A stretch of 19,160 nucleotides of DNA from Rhodospirillaceae bacterium (GTDB taxonomy: Bacteria; Pseudomonadota; Alphaproteobacteria; SP197), in contig JABIUG010000242.1 of the NCBI GenBank assembly GCA_018700655.1, forward strand, positions 1 through 19,160. Reading direction: 5' to 3'. Position 1 is the stretch's first letter, and each line of letters opens with the position of its first letter. The notes beneath the pieces were generated by a model. It saw only the letters and a list, made by a program, of their open reading frames with translations, made no database searches and was not told the origin of the DNA. Below are positions 1 through 7,575 of this stretch, piece by piece. A program made the translations under genes and the position numbers.

Positions 1-1463
1 ACCCTGAGGTCGTGGGCGAGCGCTGGCGCGACATGTGGCTGGAGCGTCTCGAAAACGCACCCAACCTTGCCGCCATGTGGCTTGGCCACCAGACCCGCGA
101 TGGCCAGTGGAAACATGGCTCGGTCTGCGAAAACTACGACGACATCGAAGCGGCCGTTTATGCCGTGGGCGGCTGGGCTGATGGTTATACCAACACCGTG
201 TTCCGTCTGGCCGGGGGTCTGAAGGCGCCGTTCCGCGGGCTGGTCGGCCCCTGGACCCATGCCTACCCCTGGAAGGCCAACCCCGGCCCGGCGATCGATG
301 GACTCAAAGACCTCTGCCGCTGGTGGGGTCATTGGCTCAGGGGCAGGGATACCGGCATGATGGAAGAGCCGCGCCTGCGCTGCTGGATGCAGGAAAGCGC
401 GCCGCCACAGACCTCCTATGATCACAGGCCCGGCCGCTGGGTGAGTGAGGCAAGCTGGCCCAGCGAACGGATCGAGCCTCTCACGCTTCCTCTCAATGGC
501 GATGGCCTGGCGCCGCGCGCCAAGAGCAGCCGGACCCTGACCCATCGTGGCTCCGTACTCGACGGCACGACCCATGGTGACTGGTGCCCCTATGGCCATG
601 ATGCGGAAATGCCCGGAGACCAGCGCGAGGAAGACGGGCGCAGCCTGGCGTTTGATACGACACCCCTGGCGCGCCGGACCGAGATTCTGGGCCAGCCGGT
701 TCTGGAACTGGATGTCTCCAGCGACATGCTCCAGGGCCTGCTTTATGTCCGTCTCAATGATATCGCGCCCGACGGTGCTTCGACCCGTGTGAGCTATGGC
801 CTGCTCAACCTCACGCACCGTAATGGTCACGAATCGCCCGAAGATCTCGAGCCCGGCAAGACTTATCGGGTTCGCGTTACCCTCAACGACTGTGCCCATG
901 CGTTCCCCAGGGGACATAGGGTCCGCCTTACGGTTCAGACCGGTGCCTGGCCGCTGATCTGGCCATCCCCACAGCAGGCGACCATTCAGGTCGAGACCGG
1001 ATCGAGCGTTTTCGTGCTGCCCGTGCGGCCCCGTGATGCGGGCGACTCGAAGCTGCCTTCGCTGGGAACCTCGGTTGTCGCGGCCCCCCCGGCCAGCACG
1101 ACCTGGCGTCCCTACCACCGGGAACGCACCATGAGCAGGGATTTTGTCACCGGCGAAACACGCGTCGATATGGTCAAGGACCGCGGCCACCACCGCCTTG
1201 AAGAGACAGGAACGGAGTTTTCCGGTGGCGGCATCGAGACCTATACGGTGCGCGATGACCAACCGCTGTCGGCAAGGGCACGACTGGATTACCACGTCGC
1301 GCTCAAGCGCGGCGACGACTGGGACACCCGCGTGGAAGCGATCTACGAACTGACCGCCACCGGCGACACGTTCCTCTTGTCTTGCCGGGCCGAAGCGCAG
1401 GATCAGGGCGTAAAATTCTGGTCACGAAGCTGGGAAGAAAGGATCCCGCGTCATGGCGTTTGA
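1..1463 (+). CDS. CocE/NonD family hydrolase, C-terminal part (5' end outside window)
   Basis: The frame is open from the first bases, so the N-terminal part with the nucleophile serine lies upstream of the window. What remains matches the end of the alpha/beta-hydrolase domain plus the beta-sandwich domain of X-Pro dipeptidyl-peptidase/cocaine-esterase-like enzymes. Counting from the GTG at position 12, GGWADGY holds the probable catalytic Asp (D57) and GPWTHAYP the catalytic His (H83); the 26-residue spacing fits the family. From about residue 160 onward the protein is the non-catalytic jelly-roll domain, with LGQPVLELDVSSD and the PRGHRVRLTV motif near its end. Such enzymes hydrolyse acyl esters or amides, sometimes terminal peptide bonds; the substrate cannot be told here. 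It lies 87 bp before a solute-binding protein gene on the same strand, so a link with peptide or ester uptake is possible. Family assignment is firm, substrate unknown. Confidence 0.85.
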   Translation, partial: PEVVGERWRDMWLERLENAPNLAAMWLGHQTRDGQWKHGSVCENYDDIEAAVYAVGGWADGYTNTVFRLAGGLKAPFRGLVGPWTHAYPWKANPGPAIDGLKDLCRWWGHWLRGRDTGMMEEPRLRCWMQESAPPQTSYDHRPGRWVSEASWPSERIEPLTLPLNGDGLAPRAKSSRTLTHRGSVLDGTTHGDWCPYGHDAEMPGDQREEDGRSLAFDTTPLARRTEILGQPVLELDVSSDMLQGLLYVRLNDIAPDGASTRVSYGLLNLTHRNGHESPEDLEPGKTYRVRVTLNDCAHAFPRGHRVRLTVQTGAWPLIWPSPQQATIQVETGSSVFVLPVRPRDAGDSKLPSLGTSVVAAPPASTTWRPYHRERTMSRDFVTGETRVDMVKDRGHHRLEETGTEFSGGGIETYTVRDDQPLSARARLDYHVALKRGDDWDTRVEAIYELTATGDTFLLSCRAEAQDQGVKFWSRSWEERIPRHGV

Positions 1464-1483
1464 TGGACGTCTGTCCAACGCTC

Positions 1484-1518
1484 TTGACCCCCTGCGGTGT
1501 GCCTGAAAAGATCACACC
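1484..1518 (+). promoter_or_regulatory. Possible promoter with overlapping inverted repeat ahead of the first binding-protein gene
   Basis: TTGACC at 1484-1489 could be a -35 box. With a 17-nt spacer, AAAGAT at 1507-1512 is a weak -10 box with three of six consensus bases. A 6-bp inverted repeat, GGTGTG (1496-1501) and CACACC (1513-1518) with an 11-nt spacer, brackets that -10 box, as an operator would. The ribosome-binding site AGGGAGG at 1535-1541 follows. Promoter assignment by eye in a GC-rich genome is uncertain. Confidence 0.3.
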
Positions 1519-1550
1519 AATGTTAATCAAGTGCAGGGAGGCACTTAACG

Positions 1551-3134
1551 ATGACGTCACCGAAACTTTCACGCCGCGCCATGATGGCGGCCACGGCGGC
1601 TTCAGCTTCGGCTGCCGCCTTTGTCGGCGGTTTGCTCGATCCCTCGAGCGCCTGGGCACAGTCCGACAGGCTGCTGCGTGTGCGCGCCAACCGCACGATC
1701 CTTTCGACCGATCCCGGTTACATGATCGGCGGCATCGAGATGATGCTGCAGTATGCCTGCCTCGCACGTCTGGCGACCTATACAGACAGCGCCGATTCTT
1801 GGGGTTGGGAAGCCAGCGAGTTTGTGTCCGCGCTCGAGCAGGTCGATCCCCAGACGATCTCCTTCGAAATGAAGAAAGGGATCATGTGGTACGACGGCAC
1901 GACCCATGAGGAAATCGCCGAACTTGACGCCGAAGACGTCAAGTATTCGCTCGAGCGTATGCAGATCTCAGAGTGGAAGGACAAGGCGGTCGCGCTCGAC
2001 CATGTCGAAGTCACCGGCAGCCATACCGGCATCATCCATCTCAACCAGCCCTTTGCACCGATCTGGCTGACCTGGCTGTGTGACGGCACGGGCACAATCG
2101 TCTCGAAGGTCGCCGTTGAAGCAGCCGGCGGCAAGTACGACGGCATCTTCAACTTCTATTGCGGCTACTACCGCGTCAGCGAATGGGTTCAGAAGCAGAG
2201 CTTTTCGCTGGAGCCCAACCCCAACTGGGGCGGCACGCCGCCGGCTATCTCGAACGTCAAGTTCATCGTCATCGAAGACGAAAAAACGGCCGAGATCGCC
2301 TTCGAGGCCGATGAAATTGATCTCACCAACATCGCGATCGACGCCATTCCGCGCCTGCTCGCAGATCCGCCTGAAGGTGGTGTCGTCAAGGAGTTCGCCG
2401 GAACCCAATGGTTCTGGATGGGTCTTAATGTCGATCACCCGAACCTGCAGGACATCCGTGTTCGCCGGGCAATTCAGCACGCCGTCGATGTCGAGACGAT
2501 CATCGAAGGCGCCTGGGCCGGTGTCGGCACACGTGCCCATGGTATCGTGCCGCCAGGCTTGGTCGGCTTCCGCGAGGAAGGCAAATACGACACGCCCGAT
2601 CTCGATGCCGCCCGCGCCCTGATCGCCGAGGCCGGTGCCGAAGGTATGTCGCTTACCCTGAAGACGATCAACGTGGCCGATCGTATCGCCGCGGCGACTA
2701 TCATCCAGGCAAACCTCGCCGAGATCGGTCTCAATGTCGAAGTCGTGCCGGTCGATCCCGGTCCGTTCTGGAACCTTGGTCTCGAGTCGGAAGGCGATGA
2801 CTGGAAGGACCTGGAACTCTGGATCATGTCCTATCTGGACTCACCCGATCCCAGCCAGATGACCCAGTGGTACATCTCTGACCAGGTCGGTGTCTGGAAT
2901 TGGGAGCGCTGGTCGGATCCTGAGTATGATGAGCTGTTCGCAGCCGGTCTCGCCGAGACCGACCTCGAGAAGCGTCATGCCATCTACATCCGCATGCAGG
3001 AAATCATGGAGGATACCGGGGGTTATGTCTTCCTGATGTTCCCGCCCAACGGGGTGCTTTACCGCGAAGGCCTTGAGCCGGTGATCACGCCAAACGGCTA
3101 TCTCTTCCTGTTGCCCGGATTCGGCTGGGCCTGA
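1551..3134 (+). CDS. ABC transporter substrate-binding protein, family 5 (peptide/opine/nickel type), Tat-exported
   Basis: This is a periplasmic solute receptor that would deliver a ligand to an ABC permease. The 527-residue product opens with a twin-arginine signal (LSRRAMM, a small-residue hydrophobic stretch, then a likely cleavage after AWA near residue 36). The mature part has the SBP_bac_5 layout, starting with the LRVRANRTILSTDPGYM strand, with conserved blocks such as LDAEDVKYSLER and VRRAIQHAVD; its length is normal for the family. The ATG is well supported by AGGGAGG at 1535-1541, 9 nt upstream. No permease or ATPase gene is in the window, so it either acts with a transporter encoded elsewhere or is an orphan receptor. 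The next gene is a close paralogue. The ligand is unknown; peptides are plausible because of the upstream hydrolase, but that is inference. Confidence 0.9.
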   Translation: MTSPKLSRRAMMAATAASASAAAFVGGLLDPSSAWAQSDRLLRVRANRTILSTDPGYMIGGIEMMLQYACLARLATYTDSADSWGWEASEFVSALEQVDPQTISFEMKKGIMWYDGTTHEEIAELDAEDVKYSLERMQISEWKDKAVALDHVEVTGSHTGIIHLNQPFAPIWLTWLCDGTGTIVSKVAVEAAGGKYDGIFNFYCGYYRVSEWVQKQSFSLEPNPNWGGTPPAISNVKFIVIEDEKTAEIAFEADEIDLTNIAIDAIPRLLADPPEGGVVKEFAGTQWFWMGLNVDHPNLQDIRVRRAIQHAVDVETIIEGAWAGVGTRAHGIVPPGLVGFREEGKYDTPDLDAARALIAEAGAEGMSLTLKTINVADRIAAATIIQANLAEIGLNVEVVPVDPGPFWNLGLESEGDDWKDLELWIMSYLDSPDPSQMTQWYISDQVGVWNWERWSDPEYDELFAAGLAETDLEKRHAIYIRMQEIMEDTGGYVFLMFPPNGVLYREGLEPVITPNGYLFLLPGFGWA

Positions 3135-3139
3135 ACCTT

Positions 3140-3193
3140 CTGAAGTTCGCTTCAGCTGAAACCCCCGGTGCCTCGGCGCCGGGGGTTTTTCTT
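3140..3193 (+). terminator. Double hairpin and rho-independent terminator after the first binding-protein gene
   Basis: A perfect 6-bp stem with a TTCG tetraloop (3140-3155) is followed by an 8-bp GC-rich stem, ACCCCCGG (3161-3168) with CCGGGGGT (3179-3186), and a T-rich tract to 3193. The second hairpin plus T-run is a textbook intrinsic terminator. It isolates the two paralogous genes from each other, so the second needs its own promoter. Confidence 0.85.
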
Positions 3194-3216
3194 TGCGGTG
3201 GGAATCCGGTGAATTC

Positions 3217-3235
3217 TTGACCGGCTATGGGTCAA
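3217..3235. promoter_or_regulatory. Inverted repeat TTGACC-N7-GGTCAA upstream of the second binding-protein gene
   Basis: A perfect 6-bp inverted repeat with a 7-nt spacer sits 50 bp before the start codon, in the short space after the previous terminator. The left arm could double as a -35 box, but I see no convincing -10 box 17 nt later. A second small palindrome, GTTCACGAAC, lies at 3244-3253. The position fits a dimeric regulator's operator; its identity is unknown. Confidence 0.3.
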
Positions 3236-3285
3236 CCTGCCAAGTTCACGAACAAGAAAATCAAACATCGCAGGGAGCTATTGCC

Positions 3286-4863
3286 ATGAACGGACCCAAC
3301 CTCAACAGAAGAAGTGTGCTGCAGGCAGCAGGTGTTGCCGCGTCGGCCTCGCTTTTTGTCGACAGCCTGATCAGCCCGGCCAATGCCGCGAGCGACCGGA
3401 CTCTTCGCATCCGGACCAACCGCGCCATCGTCTCGACCGATCCCGGCTACATGGTCGGCGGTTTCGAGATGGTGCTGCAGTTCGCCTGCCTGGCGCGCCT
3501 TGCAAGCTACACCGGTGGTGATACCTGGGGCGTCAAACCTTCGGAGTTCGTCAATTCGGTCGAACAGATCGATACCACAACGATCGGCTTTGAACTCAAG
3601 CCCGGCATCATGTGGTACGACAGCACGACGCACGAGGTGATCGGCGAACTTGACGCCGAGGACGTGAAATTCTCGCTCGAGCGCATGAAAGAATCGGAGT
3701 GGAAGGACAAGGCCGTCGCACTCGACAATGTCGAAGTCACCGGCAGCCACAGCGGTCTGATCCACCTCAACCAGCCCTTCGCGCCTATCTGGAATACCTG
3801 GATTTGCGACGGCACCGGCACGATCGTCTCCAAGAAGGCGGTCGAGGCGGCCGGCGGCAAATACGACGGCATCTTCAACTTTTATTGCGGCCCCTACCGG
3901 GTCAAAGAATGGACCCAGAAGCAGGGTTATTCGCTTGAGCCCAACCCCAACTGGTCGGGCACGCCGGCGCATATCAACGATGTTCGATTCATCATCATCG
4001 ATGATGAGAAGACCGCCGAGATCGCCTATGAAGCCGGCGAGATCGACATTACCCATATCGCGATTGATGCGATCCCGCGCCTACAGGAAAACCCTCCGCC
4101 CAACACGGTGGTCAAGACCTTTGCCGGGACCCAGTGGTACTGGATGGGCCTGAATGTCGATCATCCCAATCTGCAGGACATCAGAGTCCGCCAGGCGATC
4201 AACATGGCGGTCGATGTCGACACCATCATCGAAGGTGCCTGGGCTGGCGTTCCGACGCGTGCCTTCGGCATCGTGCCGCCTGGCCTGACCGGCTATCGCG
4301 AAAGCGGCAAGTACATGACGCCCGATCCCGATGGTGCACGTGCGCTGATCGCCGAGGCCGGTGCCGAAGGCATGAAGATCACGCTCAAGACGATCAATCT
4401 GGCCGACCGCATGGCCGCGGCCACGATCGTTCAGGCGAATCTGGCCGACATCGGTCTGGAGGTCGAGATCGTGCCGATGGATGCCGGCCCGTTCTGGAAC
4501 CTGGGTCTGGAATCGGAAGGCGAGGACTGGAAAGACCTTGAGATGTGGATCATGCAGTACGGTGATTCACCCGATCCCAGCCAGATGACCCAGTGGTACA
4601 TCTCCGATCAGGTTGGTGTGTGGAACTGGGAGCGCTGGTCGGATCCCGAATATGACGAGCTGTTCGCAGCGGGTCTGGCCGAAACCGACCTCGACAAACG
4701 CCATGATATCTACGTGCGCATGCAGGAGATCATGGAGGACACAGGTGCCTATGTCTGGCTCATGTTCCCGCCTCTGGGTGTGATGTACACAACCGAGCTG
4801 GAACCTGAAATCCAGCCCAATGGTTATCTCTGGTATGTCGCTGATTTCGAATGGAACGGATAA
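3286..4863 (+). CDS. ABC transporter substrate-binding protein, family 5, close paralogue of the preceding gene
   Basis: A 525-residue periplasmic solute receptor of the SBP_bac_5 family with a Tat signal (LNRRSVLQAAG, hydrophobic stretch, then SPANA before the mature protein). The start was placed at the ATG at 3286 because GCAGGGAGC at 3270-3278 is a good ribosome-binding site and the twin arginines then sit near residues 8-9. The open frame runs further upstream to 3193, but that part crosses the intergenic region. By eye about three quarters of residues match the previous gene, with long identical tracts such as SPDPSQMTQWYISDQVGVWN. Differences are scattered, including residues that may line the ligand pocket, so the two may bind related but different ligands. 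No permease genes accompany it. The next gene converges from the other strand. Confidence 0.9.
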   Translation: MNGPNLNRRSVLQAAGVAASASLFVDSLISPANAASDRTLRIRTNRAIVSTDPGYMVGGFEMVLQFACLARLASYTGGDTWGVKPSEFVNSVEQIDTTTIGFELKPGIMWYDSTTHEVIGELDAEDVKFSLERMKESEWKDKAVALDNVEVTGSHSGLIHLNQPFAPIWNTWICDGTGTIVSKKAVEAAGGKYDGIFNFYCGPYRVKEWTQKQGYSLEPNPNWSGTPAHINDVRFIIIDDEKTAEIAYEAGEIDITHIAIDAIPRLQENPPPNTVVKTFAGTQWYWMGLNVDHPNLQDIRVRQAINMAVDVDTIIEGAWAGVPTRAFGIVPPGLTGYRESGKYMTPDPDGARALIAEAGAEGMKITLKTINLADRMAAATIVQANLADIGLEVEIVPMDAGPFWNLGLESEGEDWKDLEMWIMQYGDSPDPSQMTQWYISDQVGVWNWERWSDPEYDELFAAGLAETDLDKRHDIYVRMQEIMEDTGAYVWLMFPPLGVMYTTELEPEIQPNGYLWYVADFEWNG

Positions 4864-4890
4864 GCCTGATCCGAACCTGATGTTCTGACG

Positions 4891-4920
4891 GAACCCCCGG
4901 TGCGCAAGCGCCGTGGGTTC
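4891..4920. terminator. Hairpin terminator with GCAA tetraloop between convergent genes
   Basis: GAACCC-C-CGGTGC (4891-4903) pairs with GCGCCG-T-GGGTTC (4908-4920) around a GCAA loop of the GNRA class, with one C/T mismatch and one G-T wobble. It lies between the end of the second binding-protein gene and the end of the oppositely oriented MscS gene and could serve both. The T-run on the plus side is weak (GGTCTTTC). Its left arm, AACCCCCGGTGC, repeats that of the terminator at 3160-3186, so the terminators appear to share ancestry. Confidence 0.65.
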
Positions 4921-4926
4921 GGTCTT

Positions 4927-6210
4927 TCAGGCTGGGGCAGTTTCGACCGGGGCGATCTTTGGGTCTGGCGGGTCACGGTCATAGGCCGGGGTCATGATCT
5001 GAACCCGGCGTTCGTTGAACACGTCCAGGATGTTGGCATGAAGATCCGAGCGCAGCCTGGGAAGGCCATCGATCGAATTGGGGATGGCAAAGACTTCGTA
5101 GACGACCGCGAAATCAGCCAGTCCACTGCGCAGGACAAAGGGTGCCGGCGTGTTCTTGAAACCTTTTGTGCGTGCTGCAGCTTCCAGCAACATTGCTTCG
5201 ATCTTGGTTTGGGGTTCCTCGTAGCCGATTCCGACCTTGGTCGAGATCATCAATCCGGCCGTTGGCCCGCCCCGGCTGTAGTTGGTCAGGCTGGCGCCCA
5301 GAAGTTTTGAATTGGGGATCGATATCAGCTCGTTGCGCGGCGTGCGCAGCATGGTCTCGAGCACAAGGACCGATTCGACCTTGCCCATGTGGTCGTCGAT
5401 CTCGATCAGATCGCCCTTGTTCACCCCGCGCCGGTAGATCACGAAGAGCCTGGCAAGCAGGTTCGAGATGATCGAACTGGAGCCCAACGTAAGGATGACG
5501 CCAAGGAAGATGGTCATGCCCTGAAATGCTTCTGTCCCTGAACCGGGAACATAGGGATAGGCAATGACAATCAAAAAGGCGACGAGCACACCGCGCACGA
5601 TACGGAAGGTCGGCCAGGTCCAGTCCTGCTCGAAACCTTTGCTCTCGATCACGCCGAGCTCGATGTTGACGAACACGAGCCGCACGATTTTGAGGAAATA
5701 GCGTGTCAGGAAAAAGATGACGCCCAGTGCGACAAAATCGGGAATCGTTTCGACAAACGCGATCCCGAGCGCCAGAACCGGCTCGGAGAAGTTGTTCAGC
5801 AGGATCGCTGCAAAACTGCGTGTTGTGGGAAACGAAAACAGGACCTGAGAGAGGTAATAGTAGAGCGCGAGAAAAAACAGGGCGAAGGCGATCATCCAGA
5901 GAGTCAGGCGAATGACCGTCACCAGCACGTCGGTCTCGGCCATCTTTCCAGTCTTGTCCTCGACCATCGCGACCCATTTGTCGACGTGGGTGTAGGTATG
6001 GTGGAGCGCAAAACGGAAGATGATGATCAGGATCGTGCAATAGGCGAGAAAGACGCCGGTCCAGCCAGCCGCCACCACCCAGCTATGGCTGAGGGCTTCT
6101 TCAGAGCGGCTATCACGATATTCTATGATCGCGTCGACGATGAGCAGGCCGCGCGCCTCTGCGAGGGTTGCGATATCAACTTGTTCGATCTCAGCTTCTT
6201 TGCTCAGCAC
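4927..6210 (-). CDS. MscS-family mechanosensitive channel, body of a gene interrupted by an upstream in-frame stop
   Basis: The product is an inner-membrane small-conductance mechanosensitive channel that would release solutes on osmotic downshock. The 427 residues from the GTG at 6210 hold four hydrophobic segments (about 44-70, 100-130, 145-185 and 205-250). Then comes the MscS pore helix and beta domain, with TLGSSSIISNLLARLFVIYR, NKGDLIEIDDHMGKV and the typical IPNSKL. A cytosolic alpha/beta domain follows, ending in a Pro-rich tail. The frame continues upstream past this GTG for another 77 codons that look like a genuine N-terminal domain, then reaches a TAG, so the GTG is only the first candidate start downstream and has no good ribosome-binding site. 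Unless translation restarts, the channel may not be made. The family call is firm; the functional state is uncertain. Confidence 0.85.
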   Translation of the reverse strand: MLSKEAEIEQVDIATLAEARGLLIVDAIIEYRDSRSEEALSHSWVVAAGWTGVFLAYCTILIIIFRFALHHTYTHVDKWVAMVEDKTGKMAETDVLVTVIRLTLWMIAFALFFLALYYYLSQVLFSFPTTRSFAAILLNNFSEPVLALGIAFVETIPDFVALGVIFFLTRYFLKIVRLVFVNIELGVIESKGFEQDWTWPTFRIVRGVLVAFLIVIAYPYVPGSGTEAFQGMTIFLGVILTLGSSSIISNLLARLFVIYRRGVNKGDLIEIDDHMGKVESVLVLETMLRTPRNELISIPNSKLLGASLTNYSRGGPTAGLMISTKVGIGYEEPQTKIEAMLLEAAARTKGFKNTPAPFVLRSGLADFAVVYEVFAIPNSIDGLPRLRSDLHANILDVFNERRVQIMTPAYDRDPPDPKIAPVETAPA

Positions 6211-6531
6211 GACGAGAAGCTTTATGCCGCCGACGAAAATCTCGTGGCCGAACTCGCCGTCGACAACATCATGAAGAGGTCTAATAGTAGGATCATCGGC
6301 GATGGCGATGATACGGTCAGCAATGGCCTCAGCGCGTTCTTCGGAGGAAATACCCGAGACTCCGCTGACGGTGAAGAGTTCGTCACCATCAATCGAGACC
6401 CATACCGGGTCATCGGCGGAATCATCTGCTCCTTCCTCGTCCTATGCTGCAGCCAGACCGGCCCAACACACCAACAAAACGACAACACATCCAGAAAGGA
6501 TGGCGCGCCAACCATGCAATTTGACCAACAT
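6211..6531 (-). pseudogene. Signal peptide and N-terminal domain of the MscS channel gene, broken by TAG at 6442-6444
   Basis: Read in the same frame as the channel, this region begins with ATG at 6529-6531 and encodes a convincing signal peptide of 29 residues: MLVKLHGWR, a hydrophobic core LSGCVVVLLVCWAGL, then AAA. Codon 30 is TAG. After it the frame stays open with DEEGADDSADDPVWVSIDG and DELFTVSGVS, a small periplasmic domain as seen ahead of the pore in some MscS-like proteins, and joins the channel body without any shift. A single C-to-T change from CAG (Gln) would explain the stop, giving AAA followed by Gln, a normal cleavage site. The intact gene would span 6531-4927, 534 residues. 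It could be a true nonsense mutation, a sequencing error or, less likely, suppression, since the nearby sulfatase gene uses TAG as its normal stop. Confidence 0.7.
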
Positions 6532-6625
6532 GCCCGAAAACTGCCCCGCAAAATTCGAGCCAGCCTAGCAGGAAATTGCGGTCAGTCGTCAAACCCAACA
6601 CTCCGGCGGCAAGGTGGTGTGTCGG

Positions 6626-7477
6626 TCAGGTTTCGGTGACGCCGGCGCCGTCGAAGATCACGGTATTCTGGGCGTCGAGAATCCGCTGGTGCCACGCCAT
6701 GGCGTCGCTGGAGAAGTTCGCCTGTGGCGCTGGAACATGCTCGAAGTGACCAAAGCGGTCTTGGCCGCGAACCAGCGTGCAGAAGTCCCGGTCGACCATG
6801 AGCTGTTTCATCTCGGGCTTGATGTAGTTGATCACCATGCCAACCCGGCGCTCGTCCGAGACATTGGGGCCGGATGCATGGAGCAGAGGCCCATGATGGA
6901 GCGAGGCCTGACCGGGTTCGAGTTCGACCATCACGGTCTTGTCTTCATCGATCTCGATCACGGCTTCCTGGCCACGGCTGAGGAAGTTGGCATCATCGAA
7001 GGTGTCGCGGTGCTCCAGGATGTCGAGCCGGTGTGAACCCGGTACGAACCGCATGCAGCCGTGTTCCTCGCGGACCGGCCCCAGCGCGACCCAGCCCGCG
7101 ACCTCGTCATCGCCCGAAAAGCCCCAATAGCGCAGGTCCTGGTGCCAGCTCACGAAGGCTTCTGTATGGGGTTCCTTAGTGAAGAATGTCGAACCCCAGA
7201 CGAGCAGGTCCGGACCCAGGATGGTCTCGACGACATCGAGAATGCCGCGATGACGTACGATCCGGTCGGCAAAGGGCATGGTGACATGGGCGTAGTTGAG
7301 CTGCCCCCTGTTGCCCAGCCGTCGTCCCGCGATCTCAGTCTCGAGCGCATCGAACTCGGCACGAAAAGCCATCGCTTCGTCCCGTGACATCGCGTCCAGG
7401 GGGAAATAGTAGCCGTCCCGCGTGAACTGACCCACGACGCTTTTGTAGCCGTTCCCTGCTGGTTGTACCAGAGCCAT
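6626..7477 (-). CDS. Phytanoyl-CoA dioxygenase (PhyH) family 2-oxoglutarate/Fe(II) oxygenase
   Basis: A 283-residue cytosolic non-heme iron oxygenase expected to hydroxylate a small organic substrate using O2 and 2-oxoglutarate. The iron facial triad is visible as H112 and D114 in WHQDLRYW, and H200 in HHGPLLHASGPN. R210 or R211 in SDERRVGM is placed to bind the 2-oxoglutarate carboxylate. FVPGSHR before the distal motif is also typical of PhyH. The ATG has a strong ribosome-binding site (GGAGGA, complement of 7484-7489). It follows the sulfatase on the same strand after 98 bp, so the two may share a transcript. PhyH relatives act on very diverse substrates, and phytanoyl-CoA itself is not implied. 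Confidence 0.88.
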   Translation of the reverse strand: MALVQPAGNGYKSVVGQFTRDGYYFPLDAMSRDEAMAFRAEFDALETEIAGRRLGNRGQLNYAHVTMPFADRIVRHRGILDVVETILGPDLLVWGSTFFTKEPHTEAFVSWHQDLRYWGFSGDDEVAGWVALGPVREEHGCMRFVPGSHRLDILEHRDTFDDANFLSRGQEAVIEIDEDKTVMVELEPGQASLHHGPLLHASGPNVSDERRVGMVINYIKPEMKQLMVDRDFCTLVRGQDRFGHFEHVPAPQANFSSDAMAWHQRILDAQNTVIFDGAGVTET

Positions 7478-7575
7478 CGGCTATCCTCCAACGTGTCAGA
7501 CGACTGGAACACCAGTTCGACAGCTAAAGCAATCGATTTGGACCCTGGAATGCGTTCTGGTGCGTTGATCGGCGC

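Noticed and set aside
1496..1518. CRP/FNR-type binding site in GGTGTG...CACACC
   Set aside because: The spacing between the TGTG and CACA halves is 11 nt rather than that of a CRP box, so only a generic inverted repeat is claimed.
6442..6444. Genetic-code change or pyrrolysine-type readthrough of TAG
   Set aside because: The sulfatase gene in the same window ends in TAG, no suppressor or pyl genes are visible, and one base substitution explains the codon.
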